Shown: one piece after another, positions 36,234 through 48,574 of the stretch
Position numbering within the stretch: the stretch's first letter is position 1
How the letters are laid out: the number at the start of each line of letters is the position of its first letter
Source of the DNA: Gymnogyps californianus
Lineage: Eukaryota; Chordata; Aves; Accipitriformes; Cathartidae
Direction: 5' to 3'
DNA length: 64,000 bases
Assembly (NCBI RefSeq): GCF_018139145.2
Contig: NC_059471.1
Location: forward strand, 97,900,914-97,964,913
Translations under genes and position numbers: made by a program
Notes under the pieces: generated by a model
The model's database searches: none
What the model was told of the DNA's origin: nothing
Seen by the model: the letters and a program-made list of their open reading frames with translations, nothing else

Positions 36234-39200
36234 GCTGGTGGATTTTTAATTCGAAACAGACTCAACTGGAATTTTTCTTAAAAATGCAGCCAAAGGGTTA
36301 ATAGAGTTATGAAGGAAAGTAAGACTCCAGATCTGGCTAAGTTTGGCAGAGCAAACCTCAGTTCTACCCTGGCAGGTTTGGGGGTTTGGGTGCTTGACCC
36401 CATCTAGTGGCACTCCAGGAACAAGGAGAAATCCCGTCCACGGTGGTACTGCAAGATCCCTTTATCCTATATGAAACACGGCCACGGCTTGCCCCCGTCC
36501 CGCCGTCTTCTCCTTTGCCTGGCAGCAGACCAGGCTGTGGCGGGGTGGGACACAGACGTGTTTCAGGGGGGAGCTAAGCCACGGGCACGCGTGTGAAGCA
36601 CAGAGGGAGGTGTGTGTCCAGGCAGACAGGTAACAAACTGCTGCGTGTCTCTGGGTGAGAGGATTCTTTAAAAATAAATAAACCGAGCAGCGCTTGTTTC
36701 CCCCAGGTGTGCATCCCCTTTACGCAGGCACCGGATAGGAAGCGCGTTACGCTGTAATTTCATTTTTCAATCAGCTCCAAGAACAAGTGACCTCTTTGAA
36801 GCCAGTTTGCACAGAGCCCCGGTTCAGCGTGCGGCTGTAATGCCGTGAAGCCTTTGATCTTCCCTCTCCCACAGCCCTGGCACGGCTGTCCCCTCCACCT
36901 CCTGCTTTGCGTTCGGCTCTACCTCCACCAGCTCGGCAGGTGGCCGCCCCATGGGAGTCCCCCATCCCCTGCCCCTTGGCCAGGACACAGCTACCAGCAG
37001 CCCGAAGCCTTCCCCTGGTGGACACAAAAGCCATTTGGGGGTCTTCAGCTCAGGTGCCTGTGGGGGTTCCATGGTTGGTGTCTGCTGGGCTGGGGTGGGT
37101 CATCTCACGTCCCTCCCAAAGCAGAGCCCTTGCTGCCCCAGGATGGGGAGAGGCTCAGTCAACCCTGCCCGCTGGAGGAGAGCCCGTCCTTGCGGTCAGC
37201 TTTGTTGAAGATCATTTTGTGCCTGCCCATGCCTCTGAAAGGTCAGTTTATCAAACTGTGACAAAGGACCAGGAGCCTTTGTGGGTGTGGGCAGGATGGG
37301 GACGAGGGCAAAGGGCAGGAGCCGAGGAAGTTACGGAGGCGAGGGCTAGGCTACCCCAGTGTGATGTAGGAGTGATGCACGGCAGCACTGGGCTGGGCTC
37401 CCCTCTGCTCCCAGCCTCCCACCGCCCTCCCACAGAGGCTACTAGACTCCTGGGTGTGCATGGCACTGGCCTTGCAGGTATGGACCTCAGCCCTTCCTCT
37501 GGGACGTGCTGGCCTCGGGCGCGGTCCTGCGTTCAACCCCTGCTGACGATGCCTCCTTTATTTCAACGACTAATGAGAAGGGTTTCACAGCCAGCAAACT
37601 CGCCTTCAGTCGCCGCATCCCTTTGCCCTCCTCACTGTGCCCCTCCGGACCTGCCGACACACAAACCTACTTAGCTTAATTCCACGCTCCTGTTGCGGAG
37701 CACTTTCCAGTGCTCATCTGCAACGTGCAGGTTCCCGGGGGAGGCGGCATGTGGTGCTCTGAGCCTGGTTTGTCCCTTCATTTACCCCAGTGCCGAGGCA
37801 AAACAACTTCTCCCGAAGTCAGTAGCACGCCCTGTGGCTGCACCAGTAGAAATTCAGGATCAGGCCGTGGAAACACAAAATTACCTGCGAATAATTGCCA
37901 TCACAACTAGCACTAGCGTAGGATGCCCAGTTCTATTGCACGACTCTGTGATATCCAGCAAGCCAGTTGCAAGTTGGAGCTGAGCCCTTTCAAACTCAAC
38001 AAGTGCTGTTATAATGAAGCTCATACCTCATTACTGGGTTGACGAGTAGCTCAGCATTGATTTAATGAGTTCCCTTTAGAAGCCTCCAATACTGCATTCC
38101 TTGGAAGATTAAGGGTTGGCTTCGGTTTTTTTTTTCTTTCTAATGATGTTGTTACTGAGGAGGCATGAGAATCTGAGATATGCCCTGCTTACCCCTGGGT
38201 GAACCCCGTTTACACAGCATTTGTACTGCAGGAATCCTTCCAAACATTGCACAGATGGAATTTCACATCTGACAAAAGAAACAGATAACGTTTATCGAGC
38301 AAAAAACCCCTTGATACCGCCTGAGTTTGCATTTGCTTGCTCATGTGATTGTGCCTCTTCTGCGATTTTAGTGTCAAAAGTACTCTCTAGAGACTGGTTC
38401 TGAGAAATGCTTTTTTTTTTTTTTTAAAAACCAGCATAGATGACAGACAATGTGCTTTACCAACATCTATGGAAACACTCGCCACCCTTTCAAAATGCCA
38501 AAACATTTTCGTACTGAAATGTAAAGGTGCCGGGGAGCTCCGTACAAGCCTTGCTTCTAGGGGCCGTCAGGCAACCAACTCATTAAGCTCCGGCAAAAGA
38601 GAAGCGGCGCCCTCAGCTCAGCAGAGCCGGCACGCTCCTGCCCGCCGGTACGGAGGAGCCCGTGGCGGCAGAGGGACCACCATCATGTCTAAGCCCTGAG
38701 ATGGATGAAGAGGAGCAGCCTGCTCTGGGGAACCTGGTGCAGATTTGGATTCTCCGAGGTCTTGTTCCTGAGGGCACGGCTTTGGCGGTCACGGTGGGTC
38801 TCCAGGGCAGTGGCAGAGGGGACCGTAGGCATCGGAGATGTGTGCGGTGGGACGGGACTGTATCAGCTCTCCCTTTACCTCGTTTCTGCGGTCACTCATA
38901 CAGCAAAGGGGAGGGAAGGGAAAGGGTATCTTTGCTGTTTCTTTTTAAAGGACAAATAAAGGCGAGGCTGGGTGAAATGAAAATTTAGAGCAGGAAGACA
39001 ACAGAGAGAGATTTGAATTTTGCAAGTCAGAGTTTACTTGCTCTTGAGCCTCGCAGCGGCTCTGTATTACAAAAAAGGCACTTGGTTTGTGGCCAAAGAA
39101 TTGCTGACAAAAAGAAGAAAAAAAAAGACTTGCAAAAACGCGGTGGCATTGTTTCTGTTTAAAAGCGGTGGGCTGTCAGCTCAACAGTGTGCGAGCTCTC

Positions 39201-39855
39201 CCTTTTAGCCAGAATGTATTTCTCCCGCAGTCTTCCCTGTGCTGTCAACCGTGGTTAAGCACACAAGGCAGGGTAATGGAAGTGAAAGTTTTAATTAACG
39301 TTTATCATCATTTACGAACAACTTGGCAAAGGTGGCGGGGACCCCGCAGCCCCCCGGCGATGCAGCGGCACACCCCATTGCACAGCAGCCGGGCACCTGC
39401 CTGCCGTTCAGCTTGGCGGTAGGAAAATGCCCATCACTACAACCCCCTGGCCAGCAACCTCCAAATAACTCGGCACGCCGTGCTTTCCGGCTCCCACTGC
39501 TTGGGTGAAAACCTCTTCGCAGGCAAAACTTTGTAAACACATCGCGACGCTACTCCAGGAGAGGAAGCCTGCACGGCTGCTAAACCAGGGATCCCCACAC
39601 CGGCAGTGAGAGCTGGAAGCACCCAGCCCTCCCCTGCTCCCAGCCTCCCCTTCCCCTTTAAATAAACATCCATGTACAAAGCAGAAGCCGCTGCATATCC
39701 CCCCCCTCCCCCTTAAAAAGAGATTTGAAGCCCGCCACGGAGCTGAATGCAAACACGCGTCTAACTCGCATTACAGAAATAGGTCGTGCAGCAAACACAG
39801 CCCACAGCCGCTGCTGCGTCCGGAGACGCTACTTTGTGAAAAACAGCAAAAGTAC

Positions 39856-39924
39856 CTTTTGAATTCTTCCATCAATATCCAAATAAATACACCTGGGCCG
39901 GTAAGTTGAGGAGGCAGATCCCAT
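39856..39924 (-). CDS. PDE9A: PDE9A first coding exon with start codon (residues 1-23)
   Basis: PDE9A (3',5'-cyclic-GMP phosphodiesterase 9A) hydrolyses cGMP with high affinity. The coding part of this exon is 69 bp: start ATG at 39924-39922 and donor GTACTT on the left. It reads [15 protein letters not shown] and ends DIDGRIQK. The human protein starts MGSGSSSYRPKAIYL, with the same length and phase, which fixes the start. The MG-S-x-x-S beginning fits an N-myristoylation motif, and Cys12 replaces human Ala12. With the nine other visible exons it forms one uninterrupted 717-bp frame. Human PDE9A runs 533-593 residues depending on isoform, so somewhat less than half of the protein is in this window. 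Confidence 0.96.
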
Positions 39925-40380
39925 CTTGCTACAGTTGGGCTTTCACTGGACTTTTTTCCAGTGTCAAACAGAGCAGAAAATAAGGTTTATCCTACCAAGC
40001 CGAGCCACCGCTGCCTGACAGTTTGGTGTCCCCGCTCTTCTGTATCCCACTGTACTCTCATTCTGGGAAGGTCCCTCCTCTAACATGCATGCATGGTCTC
40101 TCTCTGCCACCTCCTTTTAGTTTTGCTTCCCTCCAAATCCAGCTGCCTCGGACAGGGAAAGACACAGGCTCCAGATGCTGTCTGCAAGTGCCCTCTCCAT
40201 TCCCATAGCAACAACCCCTCTTGGCTTTAGGGCTGAGAGCTGCTGCTCTGACCCTGGGGCTGACCAGCTCCTGTTACACACAAGACCAAGTGGCACTTAC
40301 CCCCTGGGGGGGCCGGGGAGGGGGGGGAAAAACCCTCCTTCTTCAGGGCGGTGAGAGATGTCATTCGTTTTTATGCTGAA
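39925..40380 (-). promoter_or_regulatory. PDE9A: PDE9A 5' leader and proximal upstream region
   Basis: This DNA lies immediately upstream of the PDE9A start codon. It contains a short perfect hairpin at 39944-39963 (7-bp stem, 6-nt loop, 19 nt before the ATG), a G-run cluster at 40306-40328, and a consensus donor (GTAAGT, 40295-40300 on the minus strand) that could end an upstream untranslated exon. The transcription start cannot be placed from sequence alone. Confidence 0.45.
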
Positions 40381-41300
40381 CTAGGACCGTAGTTACTAAT
40401 TAGTGGCGACCGTTCCGGTGAGCTGCCCGCACCCTGCAAGCAGTGTGACAGGCTCCCAGCCGTGCCCTGCACTGGAAGTGTCCTTTCACACACCCACCGC
40501 AGCCGGAGCTCGGACCGTCTCAGCCCAAACTCAGCAGCTTAATTTCCACATCCCTCCCGTTACCCTTACAAGGATGGGAAGAAAAAGCAGCAGCTTTTTT
40601 TCCCCTGTAAGCTCCAGAAGCACAAAGAAAGCATAAAGCCCACGCTCTCGCCCAATGCCATCCGTGCCACCCCCGGCGCGAAGGAATTTGTTATTTAAAG
40701 GAACGTGAAGTATCCTGGCAAAGGCGTCTCCCATGGGAAGGCGCAGCCGAAAACCAGGAGGGAGCAAAGCATCTGACGGCCGATTCTCTGAGCGGATGCC
40801 AAATGCCATCTGCTGCGTGTCTGTGCTGTGCTGCAGTGCCTGCGCCTGTGGGGAGCTGAAGCAGCAGCGGCGGCGGGTGACGGTCACGGAGGGGAGAGCT
40901 TTGGAGGCAGCGGCTCCTCCATCCTCACAGGGGAGAGGCTGTCTGATGGGCTGCAAGCACGCACAGCAGCTGGAAACAGCTTGTCCTGTGCGCGTTAGTT
41001 CTCGGTGTTTTCTGAGGCTTCCGACAGAGGAGCTGCAAAAACATTTCCTTGCCTCTTCTGTGCTGCAGTCTGGGAGAGTTGGGCTTGCGGCAGCGGGGTC
41101 CCTGCTGCCTTCCCTGCCCACCCCCAGGCCCTCGCTGCAACTTGAGCGAGACGCAACTGACCCGCAGAGGAGGCCACCGTGGCCCTGCGGGCTACGGCAT
41201 GATGTGCAGCCTCGGCTGCCCCCTGCAACACGCAGGCAGGGCTCGTTCGCTGTGCGAAGGGGATTCGTAAGAGCTGGCAGGGCTGAGTGGGTCCCAGAGC
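40380..41300. promoter_or_regulatory. PDE9A: CpG-rich region upstream of PDE9A, probable promoter island
   Basis: CpG density rises here (for example 40385-40430, 40645-40680, 40740-40795, 40865-40910) compared with the surrounding DNA. It lies 0.45-1.4 kb upstream of the PDE9A ATG, the usual place for a CpG-island promoter with a 5' untranslated leader. No TATA box was noticed. Two long overlapping frames, 40531-41475 (-) and 40733-41383 (+), occupy it. Both are low-complexity, unlike any family I know, and best explained by lack of stops in GC-rich sequence. Confidence 0.45.
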
Positions 41301-41480
41301 CAGTCCGGGAGCCAGAGCCAAGCTGGCCTTTTGGACTGAAGCCAGCGGTACTCTTAACGCCCTCAGAGCCAGCAGCAAGGTGACACTTTTGGGAGGTGCA
41401 AGCCTTTGCTTCCCATCCTTCCTCTGTCAGCTTGGAGCAGGTACTTGAAGTCTTCCAGGAGAGAGCCCTTGCCACTGTAG

Positions 41481-41656
41481 GGCTATCCCGTGGGCTATCC
41501 TGTAAGCTATCCCCTAGGCTATGTTACAGTCTATCCCGTAAGCTGTCCTGGAGGCTACCCCTTAGGCTATCCTCTAGGCTATTTTACAGTCTATCCCATA
41601 GCCTATCCAGTAGGCTAATCCCCTAGGCTATCCCGTAGGCTATCCCCACAGCTATT
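41481..41656 (+). repeat. Minisatellite, 12-bp unit with 60-bp higher-order period
   Basis: About 14-15 copies of a 12-bp unit close to GGCTATCCCGTA run in tandem. On top of this, every fifth unit is a distinctive variant (GGCTATGTTACA at 41517, GGCTATTTTACA at 41577) exactly 60 bp apart, each followed by a GTCTATCCC unit. This shows amplification of a five-unit block. In the plus-strand frame ending at 41626 it reads as a tetrapeptide repeat of the type (R/K)-L-S-x, which is simply the consequence of a 12-bp period. Confidence 0.92.
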
Positions 41657-44600
41657 CTGAGGTGGGCGCAGCCTCTCCCACTGCAACAGCCCTTCCACCT
41701 CAACCCCACTGCTTCTGTGCATCAGTCAGGACTTCTGTGACCGATCATTTCATACCCTGCTCTGCTAAGCGTTGCCTTAACCCCGTTTTACCGTGGTTCA
41801 CTCCTGAGTGACTTGATTGACCTTGACAAGCAGCAGGTACCTGAGGAAGACGGCCATGACGACAAAAATGCAGCCATTTAGAAAGAGGCAGCAAGAGCAC
41901 TCACACTGGGAGATGCACATGGGGCATTTGGTCTTGTAGAGGAGGAGGCTGAGATCTCCCCCCCCGTGATGACCCGCTCCAAGAGTGGTCAGACAAGGTC
42001 ACTGGTGCATTGCAGGATTTGATGACACATCTAATGATCAGAATCTCACAGCAGTGAGCATCCACCTTTTGATTTCAATTTAAAAAAGCGACCAGCTTCT
42101 CCAGCCAGCAAAAAGACAGGCTCCAAAATTCAGGTGATGATCCTGTTCCTGCCTCTCCATCGTCCTTGTCATATCTATTGTCCCTGTGTATTTAAATTGG
42201 GTTTCTTAAGCTCCAGCACACATGCCACACATCCCCTTAATTACATTAATACTTGTGGAAAAATTGCTTTGTTGTGAAATTGCTGACTACTGCACTTTTC
42301 AAGAACTTTTCATGTAGAAGTGAATCTACAAAAGCTGAGCTCTCAGAAATTATCGTAAAAGCCTGATGCAATCTAAGGCACAGCTCAGGCCCATGCCTGA
42401 AAGGCGAGAAAAGATGGCATTCATCAAAGAGGATGTGCAGCTCCGTGAGATCGCTGCCTTCCTTTAGCTGGTTTAACCCTCCTGAATCTCCTTATTTCAT
42501 TATACGCTGTGCAACGTGGGGCAAAAACGACTTGGAAGAATTATCCTATCTTATCGAACCCTTCGACAGTTCATCAGCTGGGCCAAATCCTGGCAATACA
42601 GTGCCAGACAATGTTTCTCCATCGTCTGCCTTAAAGAAGAGTTTTGACCAGCTACGGGCAGCACCAAGTTATTATCCCCCAGACCGCAGGCAGCACATCA
42701 AGTGTTGCACAGCTCTGCTTTGCCTTCTCTGCGAAGTTGTTTACTGAGGCCAACACACACCACTTTGAACACACAACCCTTAAAAGTAGAGGTGGCTTTC
42801 AGAGGGCTGCGGGGCTTGAGCCTTTGGCCCGGCGATCTGGCGGTGCCCCAGCCAAATGTCACTTACCCCAGTGGGCGCTCCCAAGGAGTAAAAAAGGTGC
42901 CTCTGTCTCCCGGTCCCGGCGTCTGCTCCACGTATACGGTTCAGAGGCAGCTTTATTAGGGTTTCCAAGGTGTAACTGTAGGATATTCAGATCACACACG
43001 GTTTGCACTTGGACTCACTGCTGTCAAGGCACAAAACTTCCACACTGCCTTTACACGGGTCGAGATCCCCCCCTGCTGCAAAACCTGCTTAAAGGGTGAG
43101 TGTAAGGCTTTAGGGATGAAGAGGGCTGCCCCAGCCACTCTCCATGCAGGGCTGGCATGGCACCATCCCCATCCACTCTGTCCCCCCTGCCCACGGCTGC
43201 AACTACGCAGAAGGGACCGAGGCAGCAAGCTGTCAAGGACAAGGCAGGGACAGCACTGCCGCTGCTTCCGCTCGCCTTTCCCATAGACTGCCAGCCTGTG
43301 TGGCCCCTCTGAGGAGCGGCCCCTGTCAGACACGTCCTGAGGTGGCAACATCCTTTTGCAACAGTCTCCCAAAATCTGTCCTTTCTCCGAAGCATCCCCA
43401 TCAATCACAGTCACCTATTTACAGCCATGGGACGGGGTTTCCGGGGCTTGCTTCACCAGTCCTGAAGTTGCTGTGCTCACATGGTGGCACCCACTGCTGA
43501 CCATGACCCCCAGCCTCTCTAAGACCTAGTCTTCCTGCAGCACTCAAGAAATTAAGTGCCCCTTGCAACCTGCTGTGAGCAGCTGCACATCCAGACTAGG
43601 GGAGTGCAGCGCGGTAATCTTCAAAGGGATTTAGATGGGGAAAAAAAGCCAGGTAAGCTAAACCTTTCAGCGAAAAGATCTCCCATTCCCTTTTCCTCAG
43701 AGAAACGCATTTCCACGAGTCATCGCTGAACCCTGTTTCCTCACTCTCTGCCGCACTTTGGCTCTCCTTCTCCTCCGTGATGGAGCGAGACCTCTCGGTG
43801 CCCTGCCTGCGGTGCCTGCCCCTGCCCTGCGCCCCCCGGGAAGGCTGCGCGGGGCTGGACTCGACACCAAATAGCTCGCCCCACCTGAAGGGCAGAGGGA
43901 GGTGCCTGTGGTTGAGGCCAGGGAGGGAAAACCTCCGGCAAAGCACAGAAAGTATCTGGGTGCCCTTGGAGGGGGCTGATGAGGGTCTAAGGGTGTATTT
44001 GGAAATGCCTCCTGGGCCATTGGGACTGGGAAGGTGCAGCCTGGCCTGAAAAGATGATAGGCAGCTGCAGCATGACTCAAGCCAAGTCTTTTAAGGACAG
44101 TGATATATTTTGGACAAAGTTTGCCTAGAAGAAAAAGCAGAGAATAATAATTTTTCAAAATCAACTTTTTTCCTTACCTGCTCCATATCTAAGCCTCTCA
44201 GCTGCTTCCTCTGCCCACTAATCCCTTCTCTTGCAGGTCCCCTCCTTCAGCTGTAGGTCTCTTGCACATGTCTGTCTGTCTCCACGTTCTCACAGGGCCT
44301 TATCTTACTGCTTTACCTCTCCACGCCGTTTCCCTCAAACCTACTGAAATGCCTGATTGCCCCCGGAGCTGGGAAGGTTTCCCCTTCACTCCCCCAGCTC
44401 CTCTTCCCCTCCCTACCTCACTCAGTCTTCTCTCCTTCCTTTCACCATCTTTGGTGTTTTGCCACTCTTTCTTCTACATTTTTCACCCCCACAAACCCGT
44501 GAGTCAGGGCTGAGTCTATACAGGAATTACCTTTCCATGGGGGTTACGCTGTTAATAGCTAAACCGATGGCTATGCCCACGTGAGCTCCTCCATCACGTC

Positions 44601-44731
44601 TGTTGCGGAGCATGACTGACCTTTTCAGTCCAGCTCTCACTCCTTTCCATAAGCCTATGGAAAGCATATGGCTTGCTGTATACGGAAATATTAGCTTGCT
44701 TCTTTGCACATTTCCTTTATACACTGCCAGG

Positions 44732-44766
44732 TTTCCACAGGACCAGGTTTCCACTGGTCCTGGAAA
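44732..44766. repeat. Bulged inverted repeat (13 bp paired, 7-nt loop)
   Basis: The left arm TTTCCA(CA)GGACCAG pairs with the right arm CTGGTCCTGGAAA across a 7-nt loop. Only the two bases CA are unpaired. It lies in the intergenic region, 68 bp from another small inverted repeat at 44643-44664. Confidence 0.75.
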
Positions 44767-47700
44767 TGATCATATTTAATGCTAATTACAGAATGACTGA
44801 TTATTAATACTGGGACATTTTTTTGTCTATACAGGCCCTGAAAGCCTGCATTTGGCCGTTCACCATGCAGCAGTGCAGCTCCCCACCTCGCTCCTGGCTC
44901 CAGCCCCATTTCTGTGTCCGTTGCTCACCCCAGCCCCATCCCCAATCCACGCGGTGCAGCTGTAATCGCCCGCATCCCGGTTTCCATGGCAAACCCCCAG
45001 GAACGTGGGCTGGAAGGGAGCTGCGGCATCTCCTGACATGGCTGGTCTAGGCACCAGGGTGCAGATACAGAGCCCAGTGGGCTGGAGAATGTAGTATTAC
45101 TCACTCAGGAACCAGCCTTGCTCTTTAATCCAACAATGCTGGCCGCCTTGGCGATAATACTGCCTTTATTCTGTTTACAATTGTTGTTAAAATTCTGGTA
45201 CCAGTAGTTCTTGCTTGTGTCTCAACACTCACACATACCAGTTAATAGGCTCAAATCTTGGGAAAGTAAAAATAGCAAACCCTTTTAAGTCACACATACT
45301 TGTCCATGTGTGCAGTACTGGCTTGGAGAAGAAGAGCAGTCTCAAGCCACGGGCGATCCTTCCACTTTATGAAAGCATGTGTCCATTACAGCATCTGGCA
45401 TTTCTTGACTTTCCTCTTTTGTCTACTGAGGAAAAAAACTTCTTTCTCCAGCTCTACATTAGCAATTTTTTTTAGTACTCTTTTTTTCTAAAGCACTTGC
45501 AATACCTGGCAGCTCCCCAAGCTGATTTCCTGAAGGTCTCCCAGCGGTGCAAACCCATTGCCTTTCCCTGCTCCCTGCAGGGTGTGGAGGAAGCTCGGCC
45601 TCCACAAGCGTTTCTTTTCATTGCAGTGCTAGCATCAGGTCCTTGGCACAGGGACCCTCTGCAACGCAGTGGCAACGCAGTGGCACAGACAACCCTACGT
45701 CCTGATTTTGCTAAGAGTGCTTTGCATCACCTCCCCAGGCGACCCCTTCTCCCTGCCAGGAGCGAGCAGGACCTTGGGCATCGCCATGCCCCATACCACA
45801 GCGCAGTGTGCTGCCAGCTGCCTACAGAGAGACTTGGCTGCACTCTTCTGTCACAGCCTCTCTGCTTGATTTTCAGGCTCCTTTCCCTCTCTGCTTTCCA
45901 TTTTCTGCCTCTTCCCTTCATTTCACATTCCCCTCCCATCTCTGCAATCCAGCTATCTGTTCCTAGGCCTTCATTTAAAGTATCAACATGGAGCCAAGGG
46001 TACTCAAGTGCCTTGCAATCTTGCCCTAGGCACTGCTGTATACAATGATGTGAAGCATGCAATACATACATACGCAGGCAGACCCTAACTAGCTGCTAAC
46101 GACACATGCAGTCAGTGTGCCAGATCCCTGGTATAGAGCTTCTGGGAAAGCCCAGCTATAAAAGCTGTGTTTTCATAAGGTTATGGAAGAAATTAGCAGG
46201 CCCAACTGGAACTTTCAAGAGCTGATGAGAAAAAAATAAATGAAATAAACTGTGTCTGGAGTCACCCGCTAGATCATTCAGAGGGATGATAGCCAAGAAG
46301 TGGAAAAGTCAATTCCCTCTGCTGGACAAGGTTGGCTCATGCTCTTGGCAGGAAAACCTGAGCGGGGGCCGCGGCCCATGCTCCCAAACGGGAGGGAAGC
46401 GATATGTGGCTCAACTTGAAGAAAAGTGCCTGGCATTTTATGTGGTGCAGGAAAGTGAAGTTACTTCAGATGCCTGTTTTGGGAGGCTGCCATCTGAGCA
46501 GCTCAGAGCTGTTCAGTGACTCACTGTAAATCAGCTATTTCCATCTTTCTGACAAGCGGACCTCAGACACCTTAAAGTCTTGGCAACCTGAAGATTGCTA
46601 ATACCGGTGCCAGCCTGGCGTAACATATTCCACACGTTCACGAGATGTGGGGCCTGGGGGGCGTCGTCGTCCATGCACTTTTGTGTCTGGGCTAGAGACC
46701 TGACATGGGCAGAGCAGGAGGCAGTCATTGCTGCACCCGTGCCTCCTCGTCTGCCCGCTGCCCCTCACCCCCTCCTTACAACACTGACCCACCATCACAC
46801 CAGCAGGAATGGCTACGAAATGTTTCACTACTTGGGGCTGCTTTTCAGCAAGCTAGGTGCATTGGCGAAGTTCGGACCCTGGGTGGGAGATCGTACCTCA
46901 ACTGCATCACACCTGCGTCCCATAAAAATCAGAGCTGGCCACGTGAATGCCTGGGGGGTCAGCATAAAGGGACTTTGCATACTTCTTCGCAGTACATAAA
47001 AAATTAGACCATCTATTTTAACATGATTTTAAAAATACAGACCTTCAGAGATAGCTAGATAATATCTCAAATATATAACATTTTTCTATAATGTACATAT
47101 TTTCTCATATTTGTTCTGTTTGCACAGATCATTCAGTCCTGTTTCCATTAATGGGCAGAAGCACATTTCCTCAACAAAGAGATTAAAGAGTCTCATCTTT
47201 TAGGGTGGGAGACCAGAACAGAGCCACAGATACTGTGTGAAAAGGATGACAAAAGCCTCAGGTAGCACTGAAAGTGCCTGATCTGCTCCACCAGAATACT
47301 GAAGGCTGCATGAAACAGGGAAACTTCTAACTATTCTTGCAGTTTTCAAAATTATGTTGAGTTCAGTGACGCTTTTCCCCGGGAGCGTTACCTAGACAAT
47401 CACCCATCACACGTCTCTATTAGCATTGTCACCATTTCTAAAAACCATAGGTCACGACCAAAGAAACTCAAAAGATTGGATGAGAAATCGTTAGCATCTG
47501 CTTTCAAATAACACATTTGTGCTTTTTCTTTTTACTTGTCTCCTATCTTCTGAACCTGACTGTTCATCCAGGTCACGTACGTGAGCTTTCCTCTACAACT
47601 TTGAAAGCCAGAAACTTTCACAAAGGAACAAAATTCAGCTGAGATTTTCATGCAATAATAAGACTCCATTTCCCGAGGAAAACAGTAAATACCACAAATT

Positions 47701-48536
47701 AATGGCACGGTCAGGAGAAAGGGCAGCACTGAAGTATTACAGAAAATGAAATGGAAGTAGCTTATGGGGAGAGGGAGTGCCTCATGCAAAAACTGAATTT
47801 TTTTTTTTTTGGTAAATATTTTTCACTACCCTTTCTCCATCCCCCGTTGGATTTTGCCCTGCACAGCCCAAGTTTTCACCACCGTGCTGGGTCTCAGGCC
47901 GTACCTCCCCTCCCCTCCTGCACCCTCCCTTTCTGAGAGGTGGCCCCAAGTGAACCCTGAGACCAGTAACACTGGGTTTGAGATTCGAACATTCAAGTCC
48001 AAGATATTGCAAGAAGTAAAGAAAACAAGCTCAAGCCAGTGCTTCCCTTCCTAGCTCCTGCACAGGGAAGGACCCAATGTCACCACATTCAGGCTAGCTC
48101 TACAGCATGTATTTAGCCTAAAAATTGAGGAGAGCAGCTCAGGAACCATCACCAGGGCTCCCGGCGTGACAGCTCCTGGCTTTTCGTGGGAAGCTTCTGC
48201 CAGAGGGGCTTTCCTCTCCCGTCACACTCCAACACAGCTGAAGCCACGTCTCCTTCCTAGTCTTTCATCCTCCTCTTCCTTCTTTCTTCCTTCTTTTTCC
48301 TTCTTCTTTGAATGGATTTCACGGGATTCACCTGGATATTTTTTAAAAACCCTTATCCTCCCACCTTCAGCTTCTTCCACACAGCCTGGACACTGGATGT
48401 GAAGGTTTTCCCCTTCTTGGATCTCTCCCTCTGCCCAAGTGTTTGATGAAAATGCACTGTTGGCTCTTAGCCATTGTCTAAAACCTTCCTGTAGGGAGCA
48501 AACAAGTTTTTGGACAAGAAACTCAGAAGATCAAGA

Positions 48537-48574
48537 ACACAGAAATAAAGTAAACACACAGAAATAAAGTAAAA
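48537..48574 (+). repeat. Tandem pair of a 19-bp unit
   Basis: ACACAGAAATAAAGTAAAC is followed directly by the same unit with one change at its last base. A/T-rich, two copies. Confidence 0.85.

Larger units (their letters stand above)
27304..39855 (-). other. PDE9A: PDE9A intron 1 (12.6 kb)
   Basis: This is the largest PDE9A intron in the window, between the start-codon exon and exon 2. It contains a 16-bp-unit minisatellite at 28754-28813 and a perfect 17-bp inverted repeat at 36168-36233. GC-rich patches occur at about 28.0-28.85, 36.45-37.65, 38.57-38.9 and 39.3-39.75 kb. Long frames in these patches, for example 36907-37674 (+), look like chance frames. No further exon or transposon was recognised. 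Intron 1 is a common place for enhancers, so the A/T-rich segments near 34.2 and 35.4-35.6 kb could be tested. Confidence 0.75.

Noticed and set aside
36907..37674. Plus-strand frame of 255 codons in PDE9A intron 1
   Set aside because: GC-rich patch with overlapping frames on both strands, Pro/Ala/Gly/Arg-rich composition, no domain and no splice context. Best explained by few stop codons in GC-rich DNA.
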